A stretch of 64,000 nucleotides of DNA from Calendula officinalis (Eukaryota; Streptophyta; Magnoliopsida; Asterales; Asteraceae), in NCBI GenBank assembly GCA_963853835.1, contig OY970823.1, positions 47,963,808 to 48,027,807 on the forward strand, in the 5' to 3' direction. The position numbers and the translations under genes are program-made. Within the stretch, counting starts at the first letter, position 1; each line of letters opens with the position of its first letter. Of the stretch, positions 43,122 through 55,676 are shown in pieces. Under the pieces are notes generated by a model that did no database searches, was not told where the DNA came from, and saw only the letters and a program-made list of their open reading frames with translations.

Positions 43122-45689
43122 TTAGTTAAGTTTGGGAACCCAAGCTTTATATGTCTTGGGTTCATCCTTTGAGAAATAAGCTTTTGGGGATTTAACTTTA
43201 AACATTTTCGGTACCCATACTTGTTTATTACTGGTGTTTCGTTTTACTACTGCCCTTTTGAAAGTATTACTGGTGTGAGAATTTTCTACTGATCTTGGTT
43301 TATGCCCGTGATTTTTTGCTTTTGAATGCTTTACTACTGATGAACCAGTAGTATTTGGGTACTTACCATGTTTAGAATGACCAGTAGTGTTTTTAGGGTT
43401 GACACCAGTAGTATTTTTGAAAGTTGGTTTGGGAGCAATAGTGTTTTTGGAATTAGGGTTTTTACCAGTAGTATTTTTGTACTGGTACCATACAGCATTA
43501 TAATTAGGGTTAACACCAGTAGTAAAATTGTTAAAGTTTTTACTGGTGTTGGAAAATTTAAAATATTGTTTATTTTGATTGGATTTTCCATTGTTCTTGA
43601 AGTAATTGCTGTTCTTTGGGCTTCCAACTCTTCTGTTTTGCACAAATCTTGGTGCACCTCTTCCAAATCTTGGAGTTTCAGCAATTGGAGTTTTAATTTT
43701 ATTTACTACTGAAGGACCAGTAGTATCTTTTAACTTTTGAGCTTTTGCATTTTCTTTAAAAATTTTAAATTCCTTTAACTCTTTGCAGTTTATTGGATTG
43801 AAGTGACAATCCTTTGCTAAATGGTTCATTTTGTTGCATATAACACATCTTAATTTCTTATTTTTAGCACCTTCAGGTATTCTTTGATCTAAGAGTTGTT
43901 TTTTATTTCTTTCATTTCCCCTTGTTAAAATTTTTGGTACATTTTCTGCATCATATTTGGGAGAATCATTTGGACTTTGAGCTGTGTGAAAACTTGTATC
44001 AATTGATTTTGGTGATTCAGTTTGAGAGATTGTAAATTCAATTGATTGATCATCATCAGAAAAATCATTTGATTCAGATGTTTCATTATGTGATTCAGTT
44101 TGATTTTCAGTTTTTAATTCATTAATGATTCTTTCTGAACTGTTTTTAAGTGGTGGAATGATTTTATATGGAGGTGGAACAGCATGATATCCCACCCCAT
44201 GAACAACTTTTTCTGTAGTTTGATTATTAGTTAATTCATCAAGAATTTTAGTGCTTCTTTCAAACTTTTTAATTGTTAATTTATTTTGTTCAATTTCAAG
44301 CTGACATTCTTCTAATTTACTTGTTAGTTCTTTATTTTTTATTTGATAAAATTCTTTCTCATCCACATCCTGAAGCAATTCTTCCTTTATCCTTTGATCA
44401 ATCATCTGGTACACCTTTATTTGATGTTCTTGATCAGTAATCACACCATCAAATTCATGATTTCTTCTCACTGCTTTTGCTAAATCTTCACTTAATTTAG
44501 TGTTTTCTTTTTCTAAGTTTTTAACAATTTTAGCACATTCAGAAGTACAAGGTTTAGGTTTTACCTCAGTTTTGTTGTCAGTAAAGGCCATGAGAGCTTG
44601 ATTTTGAGCATGCTCTTCTGCTTGGAAGCTCCAGTCATAGCCTTGTCCTTGTTGTGATACAAGGGCAGTTGATTTTGATCTTTTGTCTGACTGAGGACAT
44701 TCTTTTGCAAAGTGACCAAGGTTGTTACAGTTGTAACATTTGACTTTAGTTTTGTCAAATCCAGCTTTGTCACCTTTGTTGAAGTTGAGGCTTGTCCTAC
44801 CAGTTTTCTTTAAGAATCTTTTTGTCCTTAGGCTCAGCATAGCCATCTGCCATTTAAGATCCATCTCCTCAAGATCATCTGGGTTCAATTGTTCCAAATC
44901 ATCACTAATCAATGCAGTATGCACATGACTAGTGAAGAAGGATTCTCTTGCAGCATCCTCAGAATCTGCAGCCTTTCATGTGAAGGTTTCCTGACCTTGA
45001 CCTGTACTAGAGACAAATGCAGCATTATTAGAAGAAATAGAAGGGTTCTTTTGGTTTACCTCAGTTTCAAATACTCTGAGATCATTGTAGAGTTCATCCA
45101 ACTCTTTTTCTTCTAGAGCATCTCTTTGTCTATATACCACTGTATACATGGCCCATTCTTCACTAAGAGATCTTAGGAACTTCATGTTGACATCTTCTTG
45201 ATCCATCTTAACCCCAACCTGGTTAAGTTCACCAATTAGCTTGTTGAATCTGTCAAACACTTGAGTGAGTGTTTCATTGGGTTTTCCTTTGAAGTTTTCA
45301 AAGTCTTGTTTGAGAACAGACTTCATATTCCTCTTGGTGCTCTTGGTCCCAACGAATCTCTTCTCCAGTGCTTCCCATAGCACCTTTGCATCATCATACT
45401 CAACAAAGAGATGTTGATAATCGTTAGGAATGGCCAGTAGGAGAGTGCTTAGAGCTTTGAGTTCGATTCCCTTGTCCTTCTTTTCCTTCTCACACTTAAG
45501 TTTGTCTGCCTCAGTTGCAGAGCTGCTTGCTTGACCAGGTCCAGTTTTGTTTCCTTCAAGGACAACTTCCCACATAGAATAATCTGTAATAAGCATGTAT
45601 TGCTTAATACGATTCTTCCACATCCCAAAGTTGTTGGGAGTGAGTATAGGAATTTTGTTGGCCTGAGTGCTTTCATTATTATCAGTCAT
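43122..45689 (-). pseudogene. gag: Copia-2 gag with one in-frame stop
   Basis: 856 codons in one frame with a TGA at 44976-44978 (Gly in the sister copies), which cuts Gag at residue 237, before both zinc knuckles (CYNCNNLGHFAKEC and CVICNKMNHLAKDC). The rest is well preserved, including the NTTG-rich tail. The part downstream of the stop has no ATG near its start. Confidence 0.85.
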
Positions 45690-45777
45690 GATTAATAATG
45701 TGTGTGTTTTTAAGATTAAAACTTTTTGTTGTTCTTAACAAATAGTAGATCTAGAACCAATAAGCTCTGATACCACT

Positions 45778-46396
45778 TGTCAGGATCGATTAACTATAGA
45801 GAAGTTAATAAACACCTTAGATCTAATTGGCTATAGAAGTTGCAGCGGATCAACACTATACCAATGTAATTAAGAACAATGAACTGTAAATAATATGCGA
45901 AAATATTAAGAACACAGATTCACAAAAAGCTTCAATGTATATTATCAAGTTAACAATACACACGTACGTTTACAATTCGTAAGGAACTATTTATAATAGT
46001 CCTTGAAGCTAAACTATTTACCCTAGTTATTCTAGGACTTTGATTTACATCGAATTATAATGATATACATTGATTTACATGCTATAACTATCTCTACGAA
46101 GATCTCGGACTTGATATGCTTCCAAAACGCGTATCAGTAGTAAACTGCAATCACCAGTAGTAAATAGGTAACGTCAGTAGTAAACTTGGTGATCAGTAGT
46201 AAGTCCAATATCAACGTCAGTAGTAACTACTATTGATCAGTAGTATCTTCAATAAGCTTGATCAGTAGTAACTTTAGTTATAGTCTTCATCAGTATCAAC
46301 TTCATCAGTAGTAACATGTTCTGTCCCATCAGTACTAAATATGATCAGTACTAACTGCAGTATCAGCATTAAGTTGATCTGTGTTTTGTTCCAACA
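45778..46396 (-). repeat. Copia-2 5' LTR (619 bp)
   Basis: It differs from the 3' LTR at seven positions by eye. The primer-site complement (AGCTCTGATACCACT) precedes it at 45763-45777, and the target duplication ACATG follows. Confidence 0.95.
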
Positions 46397-46419
46397 ACAT
46401 GTTACATAAAAGCGTAGCA

Positions 46420-47460
46420 CAAACAAATGACAGATTGCAATATGACCCACCATTCATTTGATGTAAATAATAATAGTACTTACTGTCGATATTTCCCAAA
46501 GACCAAGGGATCGGCCCACTAAACTCATTATCCTCCAAATGTCCGTTTAAGAAGACAGAGAAAATACATCATGAAACTGGGCTCCATTCTGCATATCAGT
46601 TTCTAATCATTGCAAACCAAACAAAAATTATAATTATAAAATTTTTATTTTCCAGTTTGACCTGTTGAAAATAAAATTATAAAATAAAAAAAAGTAACCC
46701 GAACTGACCAATTTTTAGGTAAATGGGCCGGAATTGTTACCTTTAGTTTTTAACGTTAATTACAAGTTAAAGCTCACAGCCCAATGACACGAATATTTGA
46801 TCCAGCAGAGCATGCAATTCCAATCCATGAATTTTCCTTAGGTAAACAAGGATCACCATCCAATCAAAAGGAGGGTTCTCAAAACCATTTTTCAAACTAT
46901 TCAACCCAATCACTAAAAAAGCCCAAACTAAAATAAACATCTCATAACGTTGAACCAAAACAATAACAAGATAAGATCCAGAGCAAATTACCTAAATATC
47001 CTAGTAGTTTGAATGAAGTTATAGATTTTGTCCCTCGACATTTTTATTACACGGATAATCCAAAATTTTTGAAACTTGTAACATCATCTCTCACTAATTT
47101 AGAAGCTTAGAACAACGATCACAAATTTTACAACTTGTAACATCCACGGTTCCTAAACACTTAAACATCTTTTTTTGCTTTAGGACTGTTGATGTTACAT
47201 GTTTTAAAATTAGCGACTATATATCCATGTAATAAACTCTCAATTTTGAACATTTACGTGTGCAAATGAATGAAACCATCTCTCGCATGCGTTCTTCCAC
47301 AAAGTGTAAGTACTTCAAAAAGTTTTCCACCATTAATAAGAGGACCAATAAATGACCCAATTGCAGGAGTAAGTAGGATTTTTGTAAGGCCAGAAAGCTA
47401 CCATTGGTTGGAAAACAAAGCAACACCAGATCGAGGAACTTTTAGATTATATATTATAAT
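46420..47460 (-). pseudogene. Malectin-like/LRR receptor-like protein fragment, decayed
   Basis: Three minus-strand pieces lie in the order expected for this family. At about 47460-47270 there is 'TPAIGSFIGPLINGGKLFEV' (end of a malectin-like domain). At about 46890-46770 there is 'ENPPFDWNGDPCLPKENSW' continuing to 'IGIACSAG' (the linker to LRRs, readable only by changing frame). At about 46550-46485 there is 'LEDNEFSGPIPWSLGNI' (one LRR), followed by a donor-like GTAAGT. Frame changes and missing exons show it is dead. Copia-2 inserted at its downstream side. Plants use such receptors for cell-wall or growth signalling; the exact subfamily is not clear. Confidence 0.55.
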
Positions 47461-47829
47461 TATAATATGCAATATTATTTATGGTAATATTGAAAGATCT
47501 TGATATCCCAGTTTCATCTGCAAAGTTTAGAGCAATGTAGTAGATTGAGTTTTGTAACGGTTCAAGAGGCCATTGTAACTCGAGTGGTTGTGGTTAGTTG
47601 ACTGTTAAATGTGTTTGAAATACTTTTAATGCTGGAAGATTCCAGAAACCGTTGATTCGTATATAGTTTCGGTTAAACTTTGTATACGAATTGCAGATAA
47701 TAATGTTCAAGTGTTTGGACAACATATTAGGGGTGTCATCGTTGCACATTTTTTTTTCTCACGAGTGTCACCTACACTGACAAAAAGAAATTTAAAAATT
47801 TTAATACTATAACACTATTCGGAAAAATT
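47461..47829. other. Intergenic DNA between receptor fragment and LINE relic
   Basis: AT-rich, no coding frame and no clear repeat termini. Confidence 0.35.
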
Positions 47830-48976
47830 TCAGCGGTTGCACGGCAACCCCGTGCACCATATTAGGTCCTTCCCTGCAACAATGTCGTTCGTACCGTGTA
47901 TTTTGACATCCGGTAAACGATAACAACGTAGCAAAATTTTTACTGCTGGAGGTAGTTCTAAAGCATGGGAAATGATCGGATGGTGGACAGAGTCGGATTC
48001 TAATCCGACGGATCTGTCGTCCGGTATGAATTCCCCACCTTCCGGCTCTTCATCCGACGGATTCTGATCCCATGTATCAGAAATCCCGTCAACATCATCA
48101 GAATTACCATCTGAATTATTACAATCAACATCATCTTCCAGCTCACCCGGTTTCGTATGATGCATAGAAAAAGAATGGGTGGAAAATGGATTCCAATCGT
48201 AAAAGATTTCTGATACACCGATTTGAAAATTGTTACCACCATGAGAGATAGTAATCTCCTCATTTATCCTGTTTTTTGACGCTGTTAATATGGCAAGCTT
48301 AACATATGAAAGATTAGCACTGTCCCACAGTTACTTCCAGCAATTCACCGAATATATCAGCAATTTTCTTTATATTATAGCTGTTACGGAAATGCAACGG
48401 TAGGCCAATGATACGTAACCAAGCTATACCCTTTAAAATTTGATATCCATTGCATGAGCTCCCATTCTGAGCCGGTTATTCCAACATCCATCATTCTCTA
48501 GGAATCCTTTGGCACAAGAGAAACAATCGAAATAAAGTATAACATTCAACCCACCATAGTAATATACATTTACCTCGGATACTCCTTCATCATCCAATAA
48601 CATCGGAAGGTTTCTTAGTTTATTCATGTCGATTAACTCACCGACCACGATGAAGGTGGTTAGACAACACCTTCGAAGGCACAAGCTAGTGACAACGATT
48701 GACCACTATTGAAAGGAGCATATTGATACTGCATCTGACAACGTTAGCATAGGACCTACCATTTGTGAATGCTCCCCGGATGCAACGTTGTTATGATGAA
48801 CTCGATCTTGCGGAAGAGGATCTGAACGGACAAGAATGGTTTTTTCTTTCGCCGCATTGTTGCCATGTCCATGTTTACGTGGATATCTAGCCAGATTGCA
48901 TCTCAGAATGCAATGGCCATACCGATTCTCACCAATCGATTGTTCAAATCTTTTGGCATCATAAACACTTGCAAAG
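47830..48976 (-). pseudogene. LINE-type ORF1 relic (RRM/nucleotide-binding domain), 3' part
   Basis: Read on the minus strand across several frames: 'FASVYDAKRFEQSIGE' (48976-48930), then 'VVGELIDMNKLRNLPMLLDD' and 'YYGGLNVILYFDCFSCAKGF' (48640-48490), then an acidic tail 'DDVDCNNSDGNSDDVDG' (48130-48080). This order (RRM, linker, DUF4283-like block, acidic tail) is that of ORF1-type proteins often annotated as 'nucleotide-binding alpha-beta plait' in plants and associated with LINEs. Frameshifts and stops are present. No endonuclease/RT ORF follows. The 5' part lies beyond Copia-3 at 62690. Confidence 0.55.
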
Positions 48977-49616
48977 TGTCAGGATCGATTAACTATGAAG
49001 AGTTAATAAACACCTTTAGATCTAATTGATAATAGAAGTTGCAGCGGATCAACACTATATCAATATATTAATAACAATAAACTGTAAGAACAATATGCGA
49101 GAATATTAAGAACACAGTTTCACAAAAAGCTTCAATGTATATTATCGATTAACAATACACACGTACGTTTACAATTCGTAAGGAACTATTTATAATAGTC
49201 CTTGAAGCTAAACTATTTACCCTAGTTATTCTAGGACTTGATTTACATTCGAACTATAAAGATATACATTGAATTACATTCTATAACTATCTCTGCGAAG
49301 ATCTCGGACTTGATATGTTCCATAAACACGTATCAGTAGTAAAACTAATCACCAGTAGTAAATATGTAACGTCAGTAGTAAGTCTGGTGATCAGTAGCAA
49401 GTCCAGATACAACGTCAGTAGTAACTACTAAGATCAGTAGTATCTTCAATATGCCTTGATCAGTAGTAACTAAGTTATAAACTTCACCAGTATCAACTTC
49501 ATCAGTAGTAAGTAATTCTGCCCCATCAGTACTAAACATAATATTCATCAGTAGTAATCATGATCAGTACTAACTGCAGCATCAGTAATAAGTTGATATG
49601 TGATTTTGTTCCAACA
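48977..49616 (-). repeat. Copia-3 3' LTR (640 bp)
   Basis: It begins TGTCAGGATCG and ends GTTCCAACA on the plus strand, followed by the polypurine tract complement. CAGTAGTA motifs are arrayed at 49333-49555. Confidence 0.95.
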
Positions 49617-49648
49617 ATCTCCCCCTAAACTTATTGATTCTCTTTCAA

Positions 49649-52600
49649 TCACATAAGTTTCTTTTGTTCTTCTTCTTCTTTCTTTCTTTTCTCCAACGTT
49701 CTTTGATTCTGTTGATGTCTTTGCTCAATGATGTATTTGCTGTTTCTCTTTGTGAAATAATTCAATTTGTTCTGGAACATAACAGCATCATATGGCTTCA
49801 TCATTGTGTTTGTGAATATCTGATACATAGTCTTCTCAGAATGTGGATATTCTTTTTCATATAAATATAGCTCACATACTTTGCCTGATTTTTTAAAGAA
49901 GTACATATTGGCAGTTGGAATCACATTCCAAGCATAAACATTTCCTGGATCTGTAAACTGTTCTGGGTAGTTGTCTGGATAAAATGCAGCATCTATCATT
50001 CTTGTTAAGTATCCAGCACCAGATTCTTTCCATGATTTCTTTGACATTCTTGGTTTTCCAATGATTAGAAGTTTAATAACATCACTTCTTGAGCATGAAC
50101 TAATCAGTGGTAACCATCCAGTAAATCTTTGTACAACTTTATCTTCCCTTATAATCTCTATGACATTGTTCTGCATAACCCTCCAATTGATGATTGGATT
50201 GTTCTGCAAGGGAGCAACAGGTACTTCAAGAACATGTATGATTTGTTCTGTTTTTGACTTCTTTTTAGTGCTCTGTTCTTGAGTAATAGCTTTTCTCTTC
50301 TTTGATTGGGGAGTTGATGAGGAACCAGTAGTTGATGTACTACCATCTTTAATTAAACTTGGACTGATTGAAATTAAGGCTTTTGTTTTCTTCTCTTCTT
50401 TTGCCTCTTGTTCAGCCAAATCCTTTTTCTTGACAGCACAGTATTTTTCAATAATAGTCATCATCTTCATTCTGCCAAATGACTTTGCACTATGCCCTTT
50501 TGTTTTCAAATAATCAATCATATTGGTCTTCTGTTCAAATACATCATCAGTTAGCTCACTTTTTATTCTTTTGCATTCAGAAACCAATTCTTCAAGACAT
50601 TGTATATGTTCTTCTTCAACTTTTCTGAGTCTTTTGAATTCTGCCTTTTGAGCTTCTAACTGGATATCTTCTATTTGAACAGGTATTTCTGCTTCTTGAG
50701 TTTTCTTCTTCTTTTTCTCTTCAAGAGCTAGATACATCTCCACATTCTCCAAGAATTTCTTGTGTTTTACCCTCCATCTGGACTGCTTTTCTGATCTGAC
50801 ATGATTAATTTTGTTCACCATTTGGTGACCTAAAGCTCTGTTTGGATAATCATCATCATATATTTCCTTTCCTTTTCCAATACAAGAAGATGGTGGAGGT
50901 GGAGTGTATTTCATATCAGGTACACCCAGAATCAGAAGTTTTGGATAAAATAAGTGTAGTTGATCTTCTGATAAAATTTTAGGGTGTGGAGGAAGTGCAC
51001 ATTCATCTACCTCAAACCAATTCACATTATCATCAATGTCAGGTATGATAAGTGGTTGATTAGGAGTTGGTGGTTTGGAGATGATAACATGTCTTTCCCT
51101 TTCAATTAACTCTGGGAGTTGCAGTTCTTCCTCTTCAGTAGTAACCAAAGTAGTTACTACTGGTGTAACTTCAGGAGTTACTACTGATAGGGCATCAGTA
51201 GTATTTGGTGCAGTTATTTCCTCTTCTTCATTTACTACTGCTATGATATCAGTAGTAGGAGTTACTACTGATACTTCTTTTCAGCTTGTTCTTCCATGGG
51301 AGCAGTAGTCATTGGCTCATCATCAACAACCATCTTTTCTGGGCTTTCATCAACATTTGTTTCTTTTAGATTTAAGAGAGAGGATGCTGCTGCTAAAATT
51401 GATTCATCAATCATTGTTTGAATATTATCCTTCTCCCCCTTAGTGAGCTCAACTGGAGGAGCCTCACTATCATCAAGCTTCTTCTTCAATTTCCTTATGA
51501 TTTTAGTTTGTTGATGAAGCCTGTGCTCATAGAATCTCATTCTTTTGTTGATGGTGTTCATGTGCCTTTTCATTGCAGTCATTGTTTTTCCTTGGTTTGT
51601 AAGATACTTAAGACAATCTTGTACAGTGGATTCAAGAGAATCCACTTTATCCGTCAATTGTTTGGTTTTAATACTGCCCTCACTCCATCTAGCAAGATCA
51701 TCGGGCTTACTGACTGGTACATTGGCTTTAAGGTTTTCCATCCTTTCCATCAAATCCATAGATCTACCCTCATCACTTCTTGGTGATTCATTGGGTTGTT
51801 TAGACACCCTCTTCTTCCTAGAAGAAGCAGAAGTGCCCCCCTTGTGGTTTCTTGGCACCGGGGTCCTTTAAGTAATTCCTCAAATGAGTCATCACTTAAA
51901 GTTGCCGAGGTCTGGGTCTTAGTTATGTTTTCACTGTCCTGTGCACCCACCTTTGGGGCATCAGTAGTGAAAGCCCTCGCCTCATGTCCTCTCTCCTCCT
52001 TGGAGGACAACTCTTTGAGTCTGGGGTTTGACTCGATTTGTCCCCTGGTGTCATTGAAAGAAGTTTTCTTTCTTTTATAAATTGTGGATATATTTTGGGT
52101 TACATTGGGCAGGTCTTCCACAAAGTGAAGAGTAGCACTCTGAGGATTTATTTCAAGTTCCTGGGACACATTCAGGACTTCTATATGTGTGGGTGATTGA
52201 GTGACTGTTTGGGGTGGTGTTTGGGCTGCATTTGGGGGTGATGGAGTGGGTTGAGGTTCAATTTGGGTTGTATCTATGATTGAACCCTCTCCAAGTTGTG
52301 GTTGATCTTTGATCATATTAGGAAACAAAGGGGTTTCCTTGCCCGAAAATTTAAATTGTTTTCTCATATTTGAGAAAACTTTCTTGTTCAACTCAGGAAT
52401 GATAAAAATGTTTTTGGGAGTTGACAAGTTTTGCAATTCACAGTTTATAATATGTTGAAGAAATCTGGGATACATTAAAACTTTTGAGGAACTAAGATTT
52501 CCCAACATACCTTCAAAAATCATATATGAAAAATTAAATACTTGGTCTGTGCATAAACAGACAACAGCAGAGGCTATTGCCTTATTAAACTCATTCCAAG

Positions 52601-53075
52601 TACTTCGTTTAGGAGAAATGCAATGCTGAATTGTATGTACAAGAAATTTCCATTGTGGGGAGAGAAGACCTTTTTGAAAAGTTACTATGTTGAGTCTTCC
52701 CTCATAACCCATTTTATTTAAAATTTCAGCAATGAATTCCTTAGGAAATGTAAACATACCTGCATCATCATGTAGTTGTAGATGGTGTCGAATTGATTGC
52801 TCAGTGATTGTGATCGTTTTGCCATCCACCGATGATTTTATCATGGGTACAGTTGCACCTTCTGTTCTTTCAGCATTGGTCCAGAAATCCACCAAGTGCT
52901 GTTGGTATGCTTTTGGTTTGACAGTTAAAGCAAACTTTATATAAGAATTTTTCAAGAAATTGACTATCGGACGAAAATCTTTTGTTCCGTCTGGATTGCG
53001 TAGAAACGCACACATATTGTGGAACTCTGAATATTTGAGATCTGTTTGAATATTGAGAGATTGTAAAGTTGCCAT
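49649..53075 (-). pseudogene. Copia-3 ORF3, two frameshifts
   Basis: The start is MATLQSLNIQTDLKYSEF. The frame is lost at about 51840 (six G instead of seven in a G-run) and again at about 51280 (one base short in an A/G-rich run). The last piece (51148-49649) is open to the normal end. About 15% of residues differ from Copia-1/2 in the N-terminal domain, yet the conserved blocks (WKFLIHTIQHC, LMYPRFLQHII, WRVMQNNVIE) are kept. This pattern suggests the protein was constrained before this copy died. Confidence 0.8.
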
Positions 53076-53203
53076 TGTTGTTGATTTGAGAGAAACACTT
53101 AAGAATTTTGTTACTGATGAAGGGTTTTTGATCGTAAGCTAGGGTTTATCGAGAGGATTTATTAAATTTAAGTACAGATAATGCTAAACTAATCGACTGC
53201 CAC

Positions 53204-53211
53204 CTTTTATA
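53204..53211 (-). promoter_or_regulatory. Copia-3 internal TATA box for ORF3
   Basis: CTTTTATA on the plus strand (TATAAAAG on the coding strand), about 130 bp upstream of the ORF3 ATG at 53075. It is conserved with the two sister elements although the sequence around it has changed. Confidence 0.4.
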
Positions 53212-53633
53212 TCTTTCGATTTAACCTGCAAAAAGACTAAATCGCCCTTCGAATCATAACATAACGGTTATTTTCACGGGGGTTAGTTTGGTAATTGTGA
53301 TTCTGAAAGATCAGTAGTAAATAAGATATCAGTAGTAAAACGTCAGTAGTATCTACTAACATCAGTAGTGACTAAGGATTTTGACATCAGTAGTAACTAT
53401 AGACATCAGTAGTAACCACTAACACACAAGACCAGTAGTATATGTGAATATCAGTAGTACTGACCACCAGTAGTATTTATGTATACCTAATACACACCAG
53501 TAGTAATAAACTATCAGTAGTATTTTGTGCACATGCCTACAATCAGTAATACAGATCTACCAGTAGTAAAACACTTTAAATAAATAAATAACACTTTAAA
53601 CACAAAACTTTACACATGATTTTAAGTGAGATT

Positions 53634-55676
53634 TTAATTTATCAAAATCATTCCAATACTGCTAACCAAGAAGTTGAATCTTCCTACATCAAATGCTTTT
53701 GTAAAAAGATCTGCAAATTGATCATCAGTATGAATTTTAACAACTTTGATTAATTTCTTTTCATTACAGTCTCTTATAAAGTGAAATCTCATTTCAATGT
53801 GTTTAGTTTTTGAGTGTTTTACTGGATTGTTCACAATACTGATAGCACTTTGATTATCAATAAAAATAGGAGTTTTAAGGATAGAGATACCAAAGTCTAG
53901 AAGCTGGTTTTGAATACAGAGTACTTGAGCACAACAAGCAGATGCAGCTACATATTCTGCTTCAGCAGTTGATGTTGATACATTTGTTTGCTTCTTACAT
54001 TGCCATGACACCAGTCTTGATCCAAAGAATTGACATCCACCAGTAGTGGACTTTCTATCTTGACATTCACCTCCATAGTCACTATCTGTGTAGGCTATGA
54101 GTTCAAAGGGTGAATCATGTGGATACCATAGACCTAGTGATGGTTTGCCTTTCAAGTATCTGAAAATTCTTTTGACAGCTTGCAGGTGTAATTCTTTAGG
54201 TCTTGCTTGATATCTTGGACACACACAAACACTATACATAATGTCAGGTCTTGATGCAGTTAAGTACATCAAAGAGCCTATCATTGATCTATATAAGGGT
54301 TCATCTACATCCTCCCCCTCAACATCAGGATGTAGGTGTTTGTGTGTTTCCATTGGTGTACTTGCACTTTTACTGTCTTTCAAATCAAACTTCTCCAAGA
54401 TGTCTTTAATATATTTTGATTGGTTTATCAAAATACCATCTGTTCTTTGACTGACCTGGAGTCCAAGGAAGAAGTTCATTGGACCCATAGAGCTCATCTT
54501 GAATTTGATTTGCATCAGTTCTTCAAATTCTTTGCATAACAAATCATTGGTTGAACCAAAGATGATATCATCTACATAGATTTGTACCAGTAGTATATCA
54601 TCTTTGACTTTCTTTGTAAACAAAGTTTTGTCAATGGCTCCTCTTTTAAAGTTATTCTTCAATAGATATGATGATAATGTATCATACCATGCTCTTGGTG
54701 CCTGATGTAGGCCATACAGAGCTTTATCCAGTTTGAACACATAATCACCATGTTTTGGATCTTCAAAACCTGGAGGTTGGCAGACATAGACCTTTTCTTC
54801 AATCTTCCCATATAGGAATGCACTCTTCACATCCATTTGATAGACTTTGAACTTTTTGAATGAAGCATATGCTAGGAATATTCTTATTGCTTCAATTCTA
54901 GCAACAGGAGCATATACTTCATCATAGTCTATTCCTTCTTCTTGAGTGTATCCTTGGGCTACAAGTCTGGCTTTGTTCTTGATCACTATTCCTCTTTCAT
55001 CTTTCTTGTTTCTAAAGATCCACCTTGTTCCAATGGCTCTTTTTCCTTTAGGTAGAGGTACAAGTGTCCAGACAGCTTGTAACTTGAATTGAAGGAGTTC
55101 TTCTTGCATTGTCTCAATCCAGTTTGAGTCCTTCATTGCTTGTTGAATCTTCTTTGGTTCATCCTGAGACAGAAAACATTCAAACATACATTCATTAGCA
55201 ATTAGACTTATATTGCACATGTTTGCAGTTAAGCTTTTATTTAATTTGCTTCTTGTTTGCAGTGGTGAGTTAACATCACTTAGAACAAGGTCTAATGGAT
55301 GGTTCTTCTGAGTCCTTGTAGTTGTAGCTCTATCAACCACTAGTTGATTTTCAAGGTTGGATTCATTTGTCTCAGGCAGTTGCTCCTCTAGAGATCCTTC
55401 ATTGTCATTGATGTTTGGTTCATCATCATCTTGGTCAGAGTTACTACTGCTATTGTCTTCATTGAGATCAGTAGTATTGTTGTTGTTACTGAGATCAGTA
55501 GTACCTTGAGAATCTAGGTTATTGCTAGGACCAGTAGTGTTTTGAGTACTATTACTGGTACCAGTAGTATTTGAATTACTACTGTCCTCATTCTCAGAGT
55601 TACTACTGGTTTCAGAATTTGAGTTATTACTGTCCTCAGTATTAACTGTGGGAGAAGTATCAATTACTATGTATCT
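53634..55676 (-). pseudogene. pol: Copia-3 pol, C-terminal part (RT and RNase H)
   Basis: Open from the solo-LTR junction to the normal pol stop. It holds the N/S/T-rich linker, the RT domain with YVDD, and RNase H with TDSDYGG and STAEAEY. It is detached from protease and integrase by the nested LTR. The part 53634-54397 belongs to a tract nearly identical to Copia-2. Confidence 0.85.

Larger units (their letters stand above)
34952..46396 (-). mobile_element. Copia-2: Sirevirus-like Ty1/copia element (11,445 bp), defective
   Basis: 619-bp LTRs (7 differences by eye) flank the same genes as Copia-1 on the minus strand. The target duplication is ACATG (34947-34951 and 46397-46401). Pol is open but its protease Asp is replaced by Tyr. 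Gag has one stop and ORF3 four. LTR divergence of about 1.1% makes it the oldest of the three insertions. It sits inside a decayed malectin/LRR fragment. Confidence 0.95.
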
